From: an uncultured Paracoccaceae bacterium
GTDB lineage: Bacteria; Pseudomonadota; Alphaproteobacteria; Rhodobacterales; Rhodobacteraceae
DNA length: 64,000 bases
Assembly: GCA_947503935.1 (NCBI GenBank)
Contig: CANNFR010000001.1
Location: 372,001-436,000 of the forward strand
Direction: 5' to 3'
The number at the start of each line of letters is the position of its first letter. Position 1 is the stretch's first letter. A program made the translations under genes and the position numbers. Shown piece by piece: positions 34,058-42,484 of the stretch. The notes below the pieces were generated by a model. The model saw only the letters and a list, made by a program, of their open reading frames with translations. It was not told where the DNA came from and did no database searches.

Positions 34058-34870
34058 GTGGAAGGGCACACGCGCGGCCGGATCACCAAGGACGGCATCA
34101 GAATTTATGAAGACGGCGATTTCGCCGGCATGCAGGCGGCGGGCGCGCTGGCGGCCCGCATCCTCGACGATGTGGCGGCCCTTGTCGAGCCCGGCGTGAC
34201 CACCGCGACTCTCGACGATTTCGTGCGCGATCAGGTCGAGGCGGCAGGCGCCACCTCGGCCACTATCGGCTACAAAGGGTACCAGCACGCCACCTGCATC
34301 AGCGTGAACCATGTGGTCTGCCACGGCATTCCCGGCCCGAAGACGCTGAAGGACGGCGATATCCTGAATATCGACGTCACCGTCATCGTTGACGGTTGGT
34401 TCGGCGATACCAGCCGAATGTATGTCGCAGGTCAGCTCAGCCGCAAGGCTGAGCGGCTGGTCCAGGTCACCCATGACGCGCTGATGAAGGGGATCGAGGC
34501 GGTCAAACCCGGCAACACGTTCGGCGATATCGGCCATGCCATCCAGGCCTATGTTGAGGCCAACCGGATGAGCGTCGTGCGCGATTTCTGCGGCCATGGC
34601 CTGGGCCGCGTGTTCCACGCGCCGCCCAATGTGCTGCATTACGGCCGTCCCGGCAGCGGCGCGGTTCTGGAAGAGGGGATGTTCTTCACGATCGAGCCGA
34701 TGGTGAACCTCGGCCGGCCCGAAACCAAGGTGCTGGCCGATGAATGGACGGCCGTGACCCGCGACAAATCCCTCTCGGCGCAGTTCGAACATTCCATCGG
34801 CGTGACCGCCACGGGCGCGGATATCTTCACCCTCTCGCCCGGCGGCAAATTCCACCCGACCTGGGGCTGA
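34058..34870 (+). CDS. map: Type I methionine aminopeptidase
   Basis: A 270-residue metalloenzyme removing N-terminal methionine from nascent proteins. Metal-ligand regions are visible: NIDVTVIVDGWFGDTSRM (two aspartates), CGHGLGRVFHAPP (histidine), FTIEPMVN and the C-terminal EHSIGVT (glutamates). ISVNHVVCHGIPG is a further signature. The start is GTG 34058 with CGGAG upstream. The stop abuts a coupled hydrolase-membrane gene. Confidence 0.94.
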   Translation: MEGHTRGRITKDGIRIYEDGDFAGMQAAGALAARILDDVAALVEPGVTTATLDDFVRDQVEAAGATSATIGYKGYQHATCISVNHVVCHGIPGPKTLKDGDILNIDVTVIVDGWFGDTSRMYVAGQLSRKAERLVQVTHDALMKGIEAVKPGNTFGDIGHAIQAYVEANRMSVVRDFCGHGLGRVFHAPPNVLHYGRPGSGAVLEEGMFFTIEPMVNLGRPETKVLADEWTAVTRDKSLSAQFEHSIGVTATGADIFTLSPGGKFHPTWG

Positions 34871-34875
34871 CCGGA

Positions 34876-36387
34876 TTGGGCCCGGGGCGCTGGCTGGTTC
34901 TGGCGCTGGCGCTTGGCCTGTCCGCCCTGGCGATCTGGCAGCTTGAGGCCGATCGCGCAGGGCTTGAGGTGGCGCCTCTTGCGGGCACCGGCACCACGCC
35001 CGCAACTGTCTATCGTCAGGCCGGTGCGCCGCCTGCGCCGGTCGTCGTGATCGCCCATGGCTTCGCGGGCTCGCAGCAATTGATGCAGAGCTACGCCCTG
35101 ACCCTGGCGCAGGCAGGCTATGTCGCGGTGACCTTCGATTTCGAGGGCCATGGCCGCAACCCTCAGCCCATGTCGGGCGATGTCACTTCAATCGGCGGCA
35201 CCACCCTGCGCCTGATGGATGAGGTCGCGCGTGTCGCCGATGCCGCGCTGGTCCTGCCCGGCGCCGATGGGCGCTTGGCGCTTTTGGGGCATTCGATGGC
35301 CTCGGACGTGGTGGTCCGTCAGGCCGTGCGCGACCCTCGGGTCGAGGCGGTCGTTGCGGTGTCGATGTTCTCCGAAGCGGTCACGGCCACCCAGCCCCGC
35401 AACCTTCTGGTTATCACCGGCGCGTGGGAGGGGTGGCTGGCCGACGAAGCGCTGAAGGCTTTGCGCCTGGCCGAACCGGGCGCCGAATTGAGCCAGACGA
35501 TCCGAGACCCTGCGAACGGCTCTGCTCGCCGGGCCGTTCTGGCGCCCAATGTCGAACATGTGGGCGTTCTCTACGCACCGGTCGCGCTGTCTGAGGCCCG
35601 CGCCTGGCTCGACGCCACCTTTGCGCGGCAAAGCGAGGGCCCGGTTACGCGGCGCGGCGGGTGGATCGCCCTATTGCTCTTCAGCGTTGTGGCGCTGGGC
35701 TGGCCGCTGGCCGGGTTTCTCCGCCGATGGCGGGCCTCGGTGCCACCGGCGGCGATGCCCCGTGGCGCCTTCCTTGCTTCGGCCGCCATAGCGGGGGTGG
35801 CGACACCGCTGATCCTCTGGCCGTTCGACACGTCTTTCCTGCCGGTGCTGGTGGCCGATTACTTGGCGCTGCATTTTGCGCTTTACGGCGCGCTTGCGCT
35901 GGTCACTCTCTCTGCGCTGGGCGCCATGAAGATCGAGGCGCGGGGCAGGATCTTGCGCGCCGCGCTGCTCTGGCTGCCGGTCGCCGTCTTCGGAATTGCC
36001 GTGTTCGGCGGCGTGCTCGACCGCTATGTCGCCTCGTTCTGGCCGACGTCCGAAAGGCTGGCGATCATCGCCGCCATGGCTGCGGGCGCGGTGCCCTTCA
36101 TGCTGGCCGATGCCGCGCTGACCGAGGGAGGGCGGGCACCACTCTGGCGGTCGCTTCTGGCACGTGGGGCGGCTCTGGCATCCCTCGGGCTGGCCGTGGC
36201 ACTTGATTTCGAGGGGTTGTTCTTCCTCATGATCATCCTGCCGGTGATCCTGTTGTTCTTCTTGCTTTTCGGAACAATCGGCGGCTGGGTCGGCCGCGCG
36301 ACCTGGAGGCCGTTCGCCGGCGGCATCGGTCTTGGGCTGTTTCTGGCCTGGGCCCTCGGTGTGACCTTCCCGCTTTTTGCGGCATGA
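34876..36387 (+). CDS. Alpha/beta hydrolase fused to a polytopic membrane domain
   Basis: About 503 residues. The N-terminal half has one leader helix (RWLVLALALGLSALAIW), then an alpha/beta hydrolase fold with VVVIAHGFAGSQQ (oxyanion hole), the nucleophile elbow LLGHSMASD (G-H-S-M-A) and a late histidine NVEHVGVLY. The second half, from about residue 260, contains seven to nine hydrophobic helices. No ATG is suitably placed: TTG 34876, or CTG 34867 overlapping the map stop, are the candidate starts, so coupling to map is likely. Substrate unknown. Confidence 0.75.
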   Translation: MGPGRWLVLALALGLSALAIWQLEADRAGLEVAPLAGTGTTPATVYRQAGAPPAPVVVIAHGFAGSQQLMQSYALTLAQAGYVAVTFDFEGHGRNPQPMSGDVTSIGGTTLRLMDEVARVADAALVLPGADGRLALLGHSMASDVVVRQAVRDPRVEAVVAVSMFSEAVTATQPRNLLVITGAWEGWLADEALKALRLAEPGAELSQTIRDPANGSARRAVLAPNVEHVGVLYAPVALSEARAWLDATFARQSEGPVTRRGGWIALLLFSVVALGWPLAGFLRRWRASVPPAAMPRGAFLASAAIAGVATPLILWPFDTSFLPVLVADYLALHFALYGALALVTLSALGAMKIEARGRILRAALLWLPVAVFGIAVFGGVLDRYVASFWPTSERLAIIAAMAAGAVPFMLADAALTEGGRAPLWRSLLARGAALASLGLAVALDFEGLFFLMIILPVILLFFLLFGTIGGWVGRATWRPFAGGIGLGLFLAWALGVTFPLFAA

Positions 36388-36391
36388 TCCT

Positions 36392-36410
36392 GGCTTTTCG
36401 CAGAAAAGCC
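36392..36410. repeat. Stem-loop, TTC-TGC-GAA family copy 2b (inverted)
   Basis: GGCTTTTC and GAAAAGCC pair around GCA, five bases after the hydrolase-fusion stop. Read on the minus strand the loop is TGC, as in the pair at 22.9 kb. Confidence 0.7.
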
Positions 36411-36426
36411 GTGGCGCGCGCGCCTT

Positions 36427-36445
36427 GAATCTTCGCAGAAGATTC
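36427..36445. repeat. Stem-loop, TTC-TGC-GAA family copy 2a (inverted)
   Basis: GAATCTTC and GAAGATTC pair around GCA, two bases beyond the stop of the small minus-strand ORF. On the minus strand it is preceded by TTAGGCGAA, a string also found between the two stem-loops at 22.9 kb. Confidence 0.7.
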
Positions 36446-36447
36446 GC

Positions 36448-36621
36448 CTAAGCGTCGGTATCGTCATCCCAATGCATGAGGAAAACGGGGCGCCCGCCAT
36501 AGCTGGCCGACAAATCCCCCATCAGAAGCGGCCCGCGTGGTTTCGGCCTTGGCTTGGCCGTTTTCTCCGGTGCCTTTGCAACCGGGCGGGTCAGCCAGAA
36601 TGGCGCAAGAGCGTGATCCAT
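36448..36621 (-). CDS. Small hypothetical protein overlapping rsmD
   Basis: A 57-residue frame starting MDHALAPFWLTRPVAKAP and ending PVFLMHWDDDTDA. The N-terminus is followed by a basic Pro/Lys stretch and then a more folded-looking end (LLMGDLSASYGGRPVFLMHW). It overlaps the last 31 bases of rsmD in another frame and ends two bases before a stem-loop, which would suit termination. The composition is protein-like, but I know no family and there is no independent start signal. Confidence 0.4.
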   Translation of the reverse strand: MDHALAPFWLTRPVAKAPEKTAKPRPKPRGPLLMGDLSASYGGRPVFLMHWDDDTDA

Positions 36622-37154
36622 GTTTCACCATAGCGCCTTTGATCCAGCCTTGCAAAACCCGAAGGCGCGGCCTGTGGTGTGCTCTCTTCCCAGACCACGG
36701 TGGCATCAGGCGCGATCCAGCCATTGGCCTTTGCCGCGGCAATGGCTTTCTCGCCAAGCTCTGCGCCATAAGGCGGATCGAGGAAAATCAGCGTAAAAGG
36801 CGCATCCGCATTGGGCCCCAGCCGCGTTGCGTCCCGGCGCAGGTGCCGTGCCGCGCTTTCGGCCTGCATCAGCGCGATGTTCTGGCGGAGCAACGGGCCC
36901 GCCACCCTGCCGTCATCGACAAAGGTGACCTCGGCCGCCCCGCGCGACAGCGCCTCAAGCCCCAAGGCGCCCGTGCCCGCGAAAAGGTCCAGAACACGCG
37001 CGCCTGGCACCGGATCGGGCCGGGGAGAGTTCTGCAAAAGGTTGAAGATCGCCTCGCGCACCCGGTCCGACGTCGGGCGCAGATGCGCGCCGGTATCGCC
37101 CGCGCCCACATCCGCCAGCTTCAGCCCGCGCCGCGCGCCCCCGACGATCCTCAT
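36591..37154 (-). CDS. rsmD: 16S rRNA (guanine966-N2)-methyltransferase
   Basis: A 187-residue class I methyltransferase. It opens with the RsmD hallmark MRIVGGARRGLKL, then RPTSDRVREAIFNLL, SAM motif VLDLFAGTGALGLEALSRGA and the catalytic motif IFLDPPYG. It modifies G966 of 16S rRNA in the 30S subunit. The start overlaps the upstream reductase stop by four bases (ATGA). Confidence 0.94.
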   Translation of the reverse strand: MRIVGGARRGLKLADVGAGDTGAHLRPTSDRVREAIFNLLQNSPRPDPVPGARVLDLFAGTGALGLEALSRGAAEVTFVDDGRVAGPLLRQNIALMQAESAARHLRRDATRLGPNADAPFTLIFLDPPYGAELGEKAIAAAKANGWIAPDATVVWEESTPQAAPSGFARLDQRRYGETWITLLRHSG

Positions 37155-38359
37155 CCGCGCAGCAGCATCTTGAGGTCGGTCGCCGGGTCCGCGATGGCCG
37201 CAGGATCGGGCGCCCGCCCGGCCTCGAGCAGCCGCTTGCCCACCATATACGCCCGCGCATCGTTCATCGCATCGACCGCCAGAAACCTCTCGCCCCGGTA
37301 ATACCAATGCGATTGCGCGGCCCCGTCGCCCGGGCGGGTCACGACGCGGTCATAGCCGGTATTTAGCCCCGCGATCTGCAGCGAGACGTCGTATTGGTCC
37401 GACCAGAACCACGGGTAGGGCCGATAAGGCGCCTCAGCGCCCAGCATGTTGGTGGCCACCGCTTCGGCCTGATCGATGGCGTTTTGCACGCTTTCCAGCC
37501 GGATCATCGCGCCCCGATAGGGAAAGACCGCGCAATCGCCAGCGGCCCAGATGCCGGGCTTTGACGTTCGGCCATGATCGTCGACCACGATGCCGTTTTC
37601 GGTCGCCAGCCCCGCGGCTTCGGCCAGCGCAGTGTTGGGCCGAATGCCGACGCCGACGATCACGAAATCCGCCGAGATTTCCGTGCCATCCGACAATATC
37701 GCGCCCGTCACGCGCCCGTCGCCGGTCAGCCTCTCCAGCCCGACTCCTTCGCGGATGGTCACGCCATGGGCCTCGTGCAGCGCCCGAAAGTAGTCCGATG
37801 TCTCGGGCGCGGCGACCCTTTGCAGGATGCGCTGCGCCATTTCGACCAGCGTCACCTGCAGGCCCCGGCTGGCGGCGACGGCGGCCGCTTCCAGCCCGAT
37901 ATAGCCGCCGCCCACAATCAGGACCCTTGCGCCACCCGCGAATTCAGGCGCCATCGCATCGACATCGGACAAGGTGCGCACCGTGTAGACGCCGGCCAGA
38001 TCGCCCCCGATCGAGGGCGGCAGACGCCTTGGCGTCGACCCAGTGGTCAGTGCCAGTTGGGTCCAGTTAAGCGTCTCGCCGTCCAATGTGATGCTTTGGC
38101 CTGCCGCATCGAGCGCGCTGACCTGTTGCCCCAGGCGCAGGTCGATCTGATGGTCGGCATAAAAGCTTTCTGGCCGCAGGTAGAGGCGCGCGTGCGCCAT
38201 CTCTCCGGTCAGGTATTTCTTCGACAGGGGCGGGCGCTGATAGGGCGGGTCGGCCTCCTCGCCGATCAGAGTCAGGCGCCCCTCAAAGCCCAGCGTCCGC
38301 AGCTTGGCCACCAGCGATGCCCCGGCCTGACCGGCGCCCACAACAACGATATGCTCCAT
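37151..38359 (-). CDS. FAD-dependent ferredoxin/rubredoxin-type reductase
   Basis: A 402-residue NAD(P)H-dependent flavoprotein like putidaredoxin or rhodocoxin reductase. FAD-binding VVVGAGQAGASL at the N-terminus and ERP-like PYQRPPLSKKYL follow the family; NAD-binding VLIVGGGYIGLEAA lies near residue 145, and GIWAAGDCAVFP is the second FAD motif. It would pass electrons to a 2Fe-2S ferredoxin, but no ferredoxin or P450 gene is in the window. Divergent from the peroxiredoxin gene. Confidence 0.9.
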   Translation of the reverse strand: MEHIVVVGAGQAGASLVAKLRTLGFEGRLTLIGEEADPPYQRPPLSKKYLTGEMAHARLYLRPESFYADHQIDLRLGQQVSALDAAGQSITLDGETLNWTQLALTTGSTPRRLPPSIGGDLAGVYTVRTLSDVDAMAPEFAGGARVLIVGGGYIGLEAAAVAASRGLQVTLVEMAQRILQRVAAPETSDYFRALHEAHGVTIREGVGLERLTGDGRVTGAILSDGTEISADFVIVGVGIRPNTALAEAAGLATENGIVVDDHGRTSKPGIWAAGDCAVFPYRGAMIRLESVQNAIDQAEAVATNMLGAEAPYRPYPWFWSDQYDVSLQIAGLNTGYDRVVTRPGDGAAQSHWYYRGERFLAVDAMNDARAYMVGKRLLEAGRAPDPAAIADPATDLKMLLRG

Positions 38360-38461
38360 CCCGCCTCTCGCACTGGTCAGCCCTCGGGGGCGAGGCTATA
38401 TCGTGTCACGATGGAAACGCAAACCGCCTGTGCGCGGTTTGATCAGCGAGGGACAAGACCC

Positions 38462-38950
38462 ATGACAATTGCCGTAGGTGACACGTTGCCGGGGGCCAAA
38501 ATGGTCCGTCTGGGCGATAATGGCCCCGAAGAGGTGGCCCTGGCTGACAAGCTGGCCGGCCGCAAGGTGGTGATCTTCGCGGTGCCCGGCGCCTATACGC
38601 CGACCTGCCATTCGGCCCATGTGCCAAGTTTCATCCGCACTAAGGATCAGTTCGACGCCAAGGGCGTGGACGAGATCATCTGCATCGCCGTCAACGACCC
38701 GTTCGTGCTGAAGGCCTGGGGCGAGGCGACGGGTGCCGGCAAGGCCGGCATCACCATGCTGTCGGATGCCGACGGTTCGTTCACCAAGGAAATTGGCATG
38801 GATTTCGATGCGCCGCCCGCAGGCCTGATCGGCCGGTCCAAGCGCTATGCGATGTATGTCGAGGACGGCGTGGTCAAGGTGTTTCAAGCCGAGGACAGCC
38901 CCGGCACCTGCGAAGTGTCAGGCGGCGAGGCGATGCTGGACGCGATGTAA
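38462..38950 (+). CDS. Peroxiredoxin (Prx5-type, glutaredoxin/glutathione-linked class)
   Basis: A 162-residue thiol peroxidase. The peroxidatic cysteine is C49 in GAYTPTCHSAHVPSF, the Prx5 signature, and the C-terminal segment EDSPGTCEVSGGEAML carries a second cysteine. It reduces hydrogen and alkyl peroxides, usually with glutaredoxin/GSH as donor in this class. ATG 38462 has AGGGACAAG upstream; the same frame stays open antisense to the reductase but that extension is not coding. Confidence 0.92.
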   Translation: MTIAVGDTLPGAKMVRLGDNGPEEVALADKLAGRKVVIFAVPGAYTPTCHSAHVPSFIRTKDQFDAKGVDEIICIAVNDPFVLKAWGEATGAGKAGITMLSDADGSFTKEIGMDFDAPPAGLIGRSKRYAMYVEDGVVKVFQAEDSPGTCEVSGGEAMLDAM

Positions 38951-38964
38951 TTTTTGCAAGCGAA

Positions 38965-38987
38965 CCGGGGGCGTGCGCCGCCCCCGG
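38965..38987 (+). terminator. GC-rich hairpin after the peroxiredoxin gene
   Basis: CCGGGGGCG and CGCCCCCGG form a perfect 9-base-pair stem around TGCGC, 14 bases after the stop. The following CCCCCTGCGAGGTATTTGGA is, from memory, a common intergenic tail in Rhodobacterales genomes. Confidence 0.6.
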
Positions 38988-39026
38988 ACCCCCTGCGAGG
39001 TATTTGGAACAGAATGAAGGGCCGGT

Positions 39027-39320
39027 TCAGGCCAGCGCATCCATCTTCGTGGCCAGCTTGATATCGAGGTCCGACAAACCGTCGGCGTCATGGGTGGTCA
39101 GCGTGACCTCAACAGTTTTGTAGACGTTCGACCATTCCGGGTGGTGGTTCCATTTCTCGGCCCAGAGCGCCGCCTGGGTCATCCAGCCGAACGCCTCGAC
39201 GAAGTTCTTGAATGTGAACGTCTTTTGGATCGCGTCGCGGCCTTCGGCGACGCTCCAGCCATTCGCGACCAAGGGGGCGAGGGCCTGATCGCGTGCTGGG
39301 CCGGTTAGTTTTTCGGTCAT
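39027..39320 (-). CDS. phhB: 4a-hydroxytetrahydrobiopterin dehydratase
   Basis: A 97-residue pterin-4a-carbinolamine dehydratase that recycles the pterin cofactor of phenylalanine hydroxylase. The active-site motif is EKWNHHPEW with two histidines, plus [19 protein letters not shown]. It overlaps the GST gene by four bases and ends a five-gene minus-strand string. No phenylalanine hydroxylase gene is in the window, so the pterin source is unclear. Confidence 0.93.
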   Translation of the reverse strand: MTEKLTGPARDQALAPLVANGWSVAEGRDAIQKTFTFKNFVEAFGWMTQAALWAEKWNHHPEWSNVYKTVEVTLTTHDADGLSDLDIKLATKMDALA

Positions 39321-39949
39321 GATGTTGCGTCCTCCGGTGGTGGTATGTCGGCATTATCAAGGTCTGAGGCACGTTTGTGGGCCGCGCGCGCCATCAATCG
39401 TGCGGAATAGTCCCTGAAGGAACGCAGATCTGGCATGGTCTTGAATTGCAGTCCAAAATTGATCTGCGCCCCAAGGTAAAGGTCGGCGGCGGTGAACGCC
39501 TCTCCGGTCAGATAGGGCGTGGCAGACAGGGCCGCATCAAGCGTCTCGAAGACCTTTTCGTAGCTGCCATATCCTACCATCCCGGAACGTTCTGCTGGTG
39601 GATCCAGCTTGAGTGAACGGTTGGTCACCGCATGCTCCATAGGCCCCGCTGCGAAGAAGAGCCAGCGCAGATAGGGTCCGCGTTCCGGTGTGCCGATAGC
39701 GGGGGCCAGGCCTGCATCCGGAAAGGTATCCGCCAGATAGGCGCAGATCGCGGCAAGCTCGGTGATAACGGCGCCGTCATGAACCAGGGTTGGCACCTTG
39801 GCCATCGGGTTCAGCGCAGTGTAATCGGGGCCGTGCATTTCGGGGCCGAAGGTGACGATCTTGCGCTCATAGGGTTGGCCGATCTCCTCCAGCATCCAGC
39901 GGGCGATGCGACCCCGCGATTGCGGATTGGTATAAAGCGTCAAGGTCAT
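39317..39949 (-). CDS. Glutathione S-transferase family protein
   Basis: A 210-residue GST. The N-terminal thioredoxin-like domain has [18 protein letters not shown] (serine or tyrosine/arginine GSH site region) and [22 protein letters not shown] with the cis-proline and the E-A/L GSH contact; the C-terminal helical domain carries [12 protein letters not shown], the N-capping box. Substrate unknown. Flanked by four-base overlaps on both sides. Confidence 0.9.
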   Translation of the reverse strand: MTLTLYTNPQSRGRIARWMLEEIGQPYERKIVTFGPEMHGPDYTALNPMAKVPTLVHDGAVITELAAICAYLADTFPDAGLAPAIGTPERGPYLRWLFFAAGPMEHAVTNRSLKLDPPAERSGMVGYGSYEKVFETLDAALSATPYLTGEAFTAADLYLGAQINFGLQFKTMPDLRSFRDYSARLMARAAHKRASDLDNADIPPPEDATS

Positions 39950-41133
39950 GGGCCATCCTCGGTTCCGGTGCGTCTGAAAGGCCCATAAGATGTGAGCACT
40001 TCGATCTCTTCGTCAACCGCCGCGCGCTCGGCCTCGAGGTACCGGGCCACGGCATCGCGAAAGCCCTGATCGGCCATCCAATGCAGCGAATGACAGGGCA
40101 CCGGCAGATAGCCGCGGGCCAGCTTGTGCTCGCCCTGTGCGCCTGCCTCGACCCGCGTCATGCCATGCGCGATGGCGTAGTCGATCGCCTGATAATAGCA
40201 GAGTTCGAAATGCAGCGCGGGATGGTCTTCGACACAGCCCCAGTAGCGGCCATAGAGCGTCTCGCGCCCGATGAAATTCAGCGCGCCGGCCACGGGCTGG
40301 CCCTCGCGCAGCGCCAGTACCAGCAGCATGTCATCGGCCATGGTGTCATGTGCGATATCGAAGAAGGCGCGTGTCAGATAGGGCTGACCCCATTTGCGCG
40401 CGCCTGTGTCCTGATAGAACTGCCAGAACGCATCCCAATGCCGGGGCTGCAGATCGGCGCCGGTCAGTTGCACGATTTCGCCGCCGAAACCCTGTGCGGC
40501 CTGGCGCTCTTTCCTGAGGTTCTTGCGCTTGCGCGACGACAGGCTGGTGAGGAAATTGTCGAAGGTGGCATAGCCCGCGTTGGTCCAGTGGAATTGCTGG
40601 CTGGTGCGGTGGAGCAGGCCGATCTCGGCCCCGGCCGCAGCTTCCTCCTCGGTGCAGAACGTGATGTGGACCGAGGAGAGCCGGTTCTGCGCCGCGATCT
40701 GTAACGCGCCTTGCAAGAGCGCCGCGCGGCCCGTCTCCTCATGCCCTGGACGGGTCAGAAGCCTGCGGCCGGTGGCGGGCGTAAAGGGCACGGCCATCTG
40801 CAGTTTCGGGTAATAGCGCCCGCCCGCATTCTCGTAGGCATGGGCCCAGTTGTGATCGAAGATGTATTCGCCCTGGCTATGGCCCTTGGCGTAAAGCGGC
40901 GCCACCGCGATGATTTCGCCGGCTTGTCGCGCAACCAGATGATGCGGCTCCCAGCCTGTGCCGGGGCCGACCGCCCCGCTGGCTTCAAGCGCCGAGAGGA
41001 AGCGGTGCGTCGTGAACGGGTCATTCGGACGGCCGCCATCGCCCGCTTCAGGGCAGGCGCAGGCATCCCACTCGGCGGGGTCGATCCCGGTAATGGGGCC
41101 GAGGCTTTCAATCTCGATCTGCGTCTCTGACAT
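39946..41133 (-). CDS. FemAB-like / GNAT-fold protein (peptidogalycan biosynthesis, DUF482 family)
   Basis: A 395-residue protein of the GNAT-related family annotated as peptidogalycan biosynthesis. Characteristic parts are WDACACP...NPFTTHRF-like start (NDPFTTHRFLSALEASG), YIFDHNWAHAYENAGGRYYPKLQMAVPFTP, and a C-terminal half with LVLALREGQPVAGALNFIGRETLYGRYWG and VEAGAQGEHKLARGY. FemX-like aminoacyl or acyl transfer is suspected but not established. The ribosome-binding site is weak; ATG 41133 is used for family fit. Confidence 0.82.
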   Translation of the reverse strand: MSETQIEIESLGPITGIDPAEWDACACPEAGDGGRPNDPFTTHRFLSALEASGAVGPGTGWEPHHLVARQAGEIIAVAPLYAKGHSQGEYIFDHNWAHAYENAGGRYYPKLQMAVPFTPATGRRLLTRPGHEETGRAALLQGALQIAAQNRLSSVHITFCTEEEAAAGAEIGLLHRTSQQFHWTNAGYATFDNFLTSLSSRKRKNLRKERQAAQGFGGEIVQLTGADLQPRHWDAFWQFYQDTGARKWGQPYLTRAFFDIAHDTMADDMLLVLALREGQPVAGALNFIGRETLYGRYWGCVEDHPALHFELCYYQAIDYAIAHGMTRVEAGAQGEHKLARGYLPVPCHSLHWMADQGFRDAVARYLEAERAAVDEEIEVLTSYGPFRRTGTEDGP

Positions 41134-41185
41134 GTATATGCGCCTGATTGCGGTCAGGGGTAAGGTGGCGTGCGGCCCGCGCGGG

Positions 41186-41956
41186 TCAAGCGGGTGGGGG
41201 AACGGGCGTGTAGCCTTCGAACGTGATGTTGTCGGCGATCTTGCGGGCCTCGGCTTCGGCTGCGGGCGAGCGTATCGTCCAGCACAGAACAGCGGCGCCT
41301 TCTGCCTTGAGCTCAGCCACCCGGGGGCGGGCCAGATCGCCGGCTTCATGCGAGAGGAAACTGGCGCCCACCCGGTCGTAATCGGGAATGGCGCGCAGCT
41401 CGGCCCGGCGTGCTTCGGGCAGTGTTGGCCAGTCGGTGGCGCGATAGGCCGAGGTGGTCAGGCCGCGCGGAATGCCCGGCGCGGCCTTGCCGAAGGCGGC
41501 GACCGCATGGGGGTTGAACGACATCACGGCGACAGGGCCGTCATAGTCCTGCAGATCGTCGGCCACGGCCTGTTCAAGAGCGGCGATATTGGGGCCCATG
41601 GCGCCGTCCTGATCCTTGATCTCAATCAGCAGGGCCACGCGCCCGGCCACGAGGGCCAGCATGTCGGCCAGCGTCGGGATACCTTCATCACTGTCCTTCA
41701 AGGGGATGCGAGACAAGGCGTCGGCACTTCGCCCACGCAACGGGCCCATCTCCGGCGTCAGGCGCCCGAGGTCATAATCGTGAAACACCATCGCGCGGCC
41801 ATCGGCCGACAGCTGAACATCGCATTCGATGCCATAGCCTGCGGCGATGGCCGCCTGAAACGCCGCGCGTGCGTTTTCGGGCCGGCCCGCCGCCTGATCG
41901 TGCAGGGCGCGGTGGGCCAGCGGCGGGCCCAGAAAGGCCGGGGGCAGGGGGGTCAT
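41186..41956 (-). CDS. Glycerophosphodiester phosphodiesterase
   Basis: A 256-residue GDPD enzyme hydrolysing glycerophosphodiesters to glycerol-3-phosphate and an alcohol. Catalytic and metal residues are in LAHRALHDQAAGRPEN (His-Arg, Glu-Asn), GIECDVQLSADG (Glu-x-Asp) and VFHDYDLGRLT (His). No signal peptide, so it is probably cytoplasmic. Its start overlaps the ridA stop by four bases; the gap to the next gene is 52 bases. Confidence 0.9.
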   Translation of the reverse strand: MTPLPPAFLGPPLAHRALHDQAAGRPENARAAFQAAIAAGYGIECDVQLSADGRAMVFHDYDLGRLTPEMGPLRGRSADALSRIPLKDSDEGIPTLADMLALVAGRVALLIEIKDQDGAMGPNIAALEQAVADDLQDYDGPVAVMSFNPHAVAAFGKAAPGIPRGLTTSAYRATDWPTLPEARRAELRAIPDYDRVGASFLSHEAGDLARPRVAELKAEGAAVLCWTIRSPAAEAEARKIADNITFEGYTPVPPPA

Positions 41957-42417
41957 CTGACCTCGAAAATCCCCTCGATCTCAACCGCGACGCCGAAGGG
42001 CAGGCTGGCGGCACTGACGGCCGAGCGGGCATGGCGACCGGCATCGCCCAGGATCTCGACCAGAATGTCAGAGGCGCCGTTGATCACCTTGGGCTGATCG
42101 GTGAAATCGGCAGTCGAGTTCACGAAACCGGTCAGCTTGATCACCCGCACCAGTCGCGTCAGATCGCCGTCACAGGCCGCGCGCACCTGGGCCAGAAGCG
42201 ACAATGCGCAGGCCTGCGCGGCGGCGGCGCCGTCCTCAGCGCTCATGTTGTGGCCGAGCTTGCCCTTGATCTGGCCGGCGGGGCCTTGCGAGATCTGGCC
42301 CGAGACATGCAGGATGTTGCCACTCTGCACGTAAGGTACGTAATTGGCCGCCGGCGCCGGGGCGTCGGGCAGGGCCAGGCCCAGTTCGGTCAATTTCGCG
42401 TCGATCGGGTTCGTCAT
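41953..42417 (-). CDS. RidA/YjgF-family enamine/imine deaminase
   Basis: A 154-residue RidA-family protein, the longer subfamily with NYVPYVQSGNILHVSGQISQ near the N-terminus and VEIEGIFEVR at the end. Canonical RidA Arg105 is not obvious, as in several side branches, so enamine deaminase activity is uncertain. First gene of the ridA-gdpD-femAB-gst-phhB string. Confidence 0.88.
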   Translation of the reverse strand: MTNPIDAKLTELGLALPDAPAPAANYVPYVQSGNILHVSGQISQGPAGQIKGKLGHNMSAEDGAAAAQACALSLLAQVRAACDGDLTRLVRVIKLTGFVNSTADFTDQPKVINGASDILVEILGDAGRHARSAVSAASLPFGVAVEIEGIFEVR

Positions 42418-42484
42418 CGTGCAGCCCTCCTTGCCAGTGTCGCGCGGACGCTAACCGGGAACGAAAGGTTGTAAAACCCGAAAA

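Noticed and set aside
36411-36426. GGCGCGCGCGCC palindrome between the two stem-loops
   Set aside because: Simple alternating GC stretch; expected by chance in DNA of this composition.
37574-38461. Upstream extension of the peroxiredoxin frame
   Set aside because: The 296 extra codons are antisense to the flavoprotein reductase; the peroxiredoxin family starts at MTIAVGDTLPG with its own ribosome-binding site.
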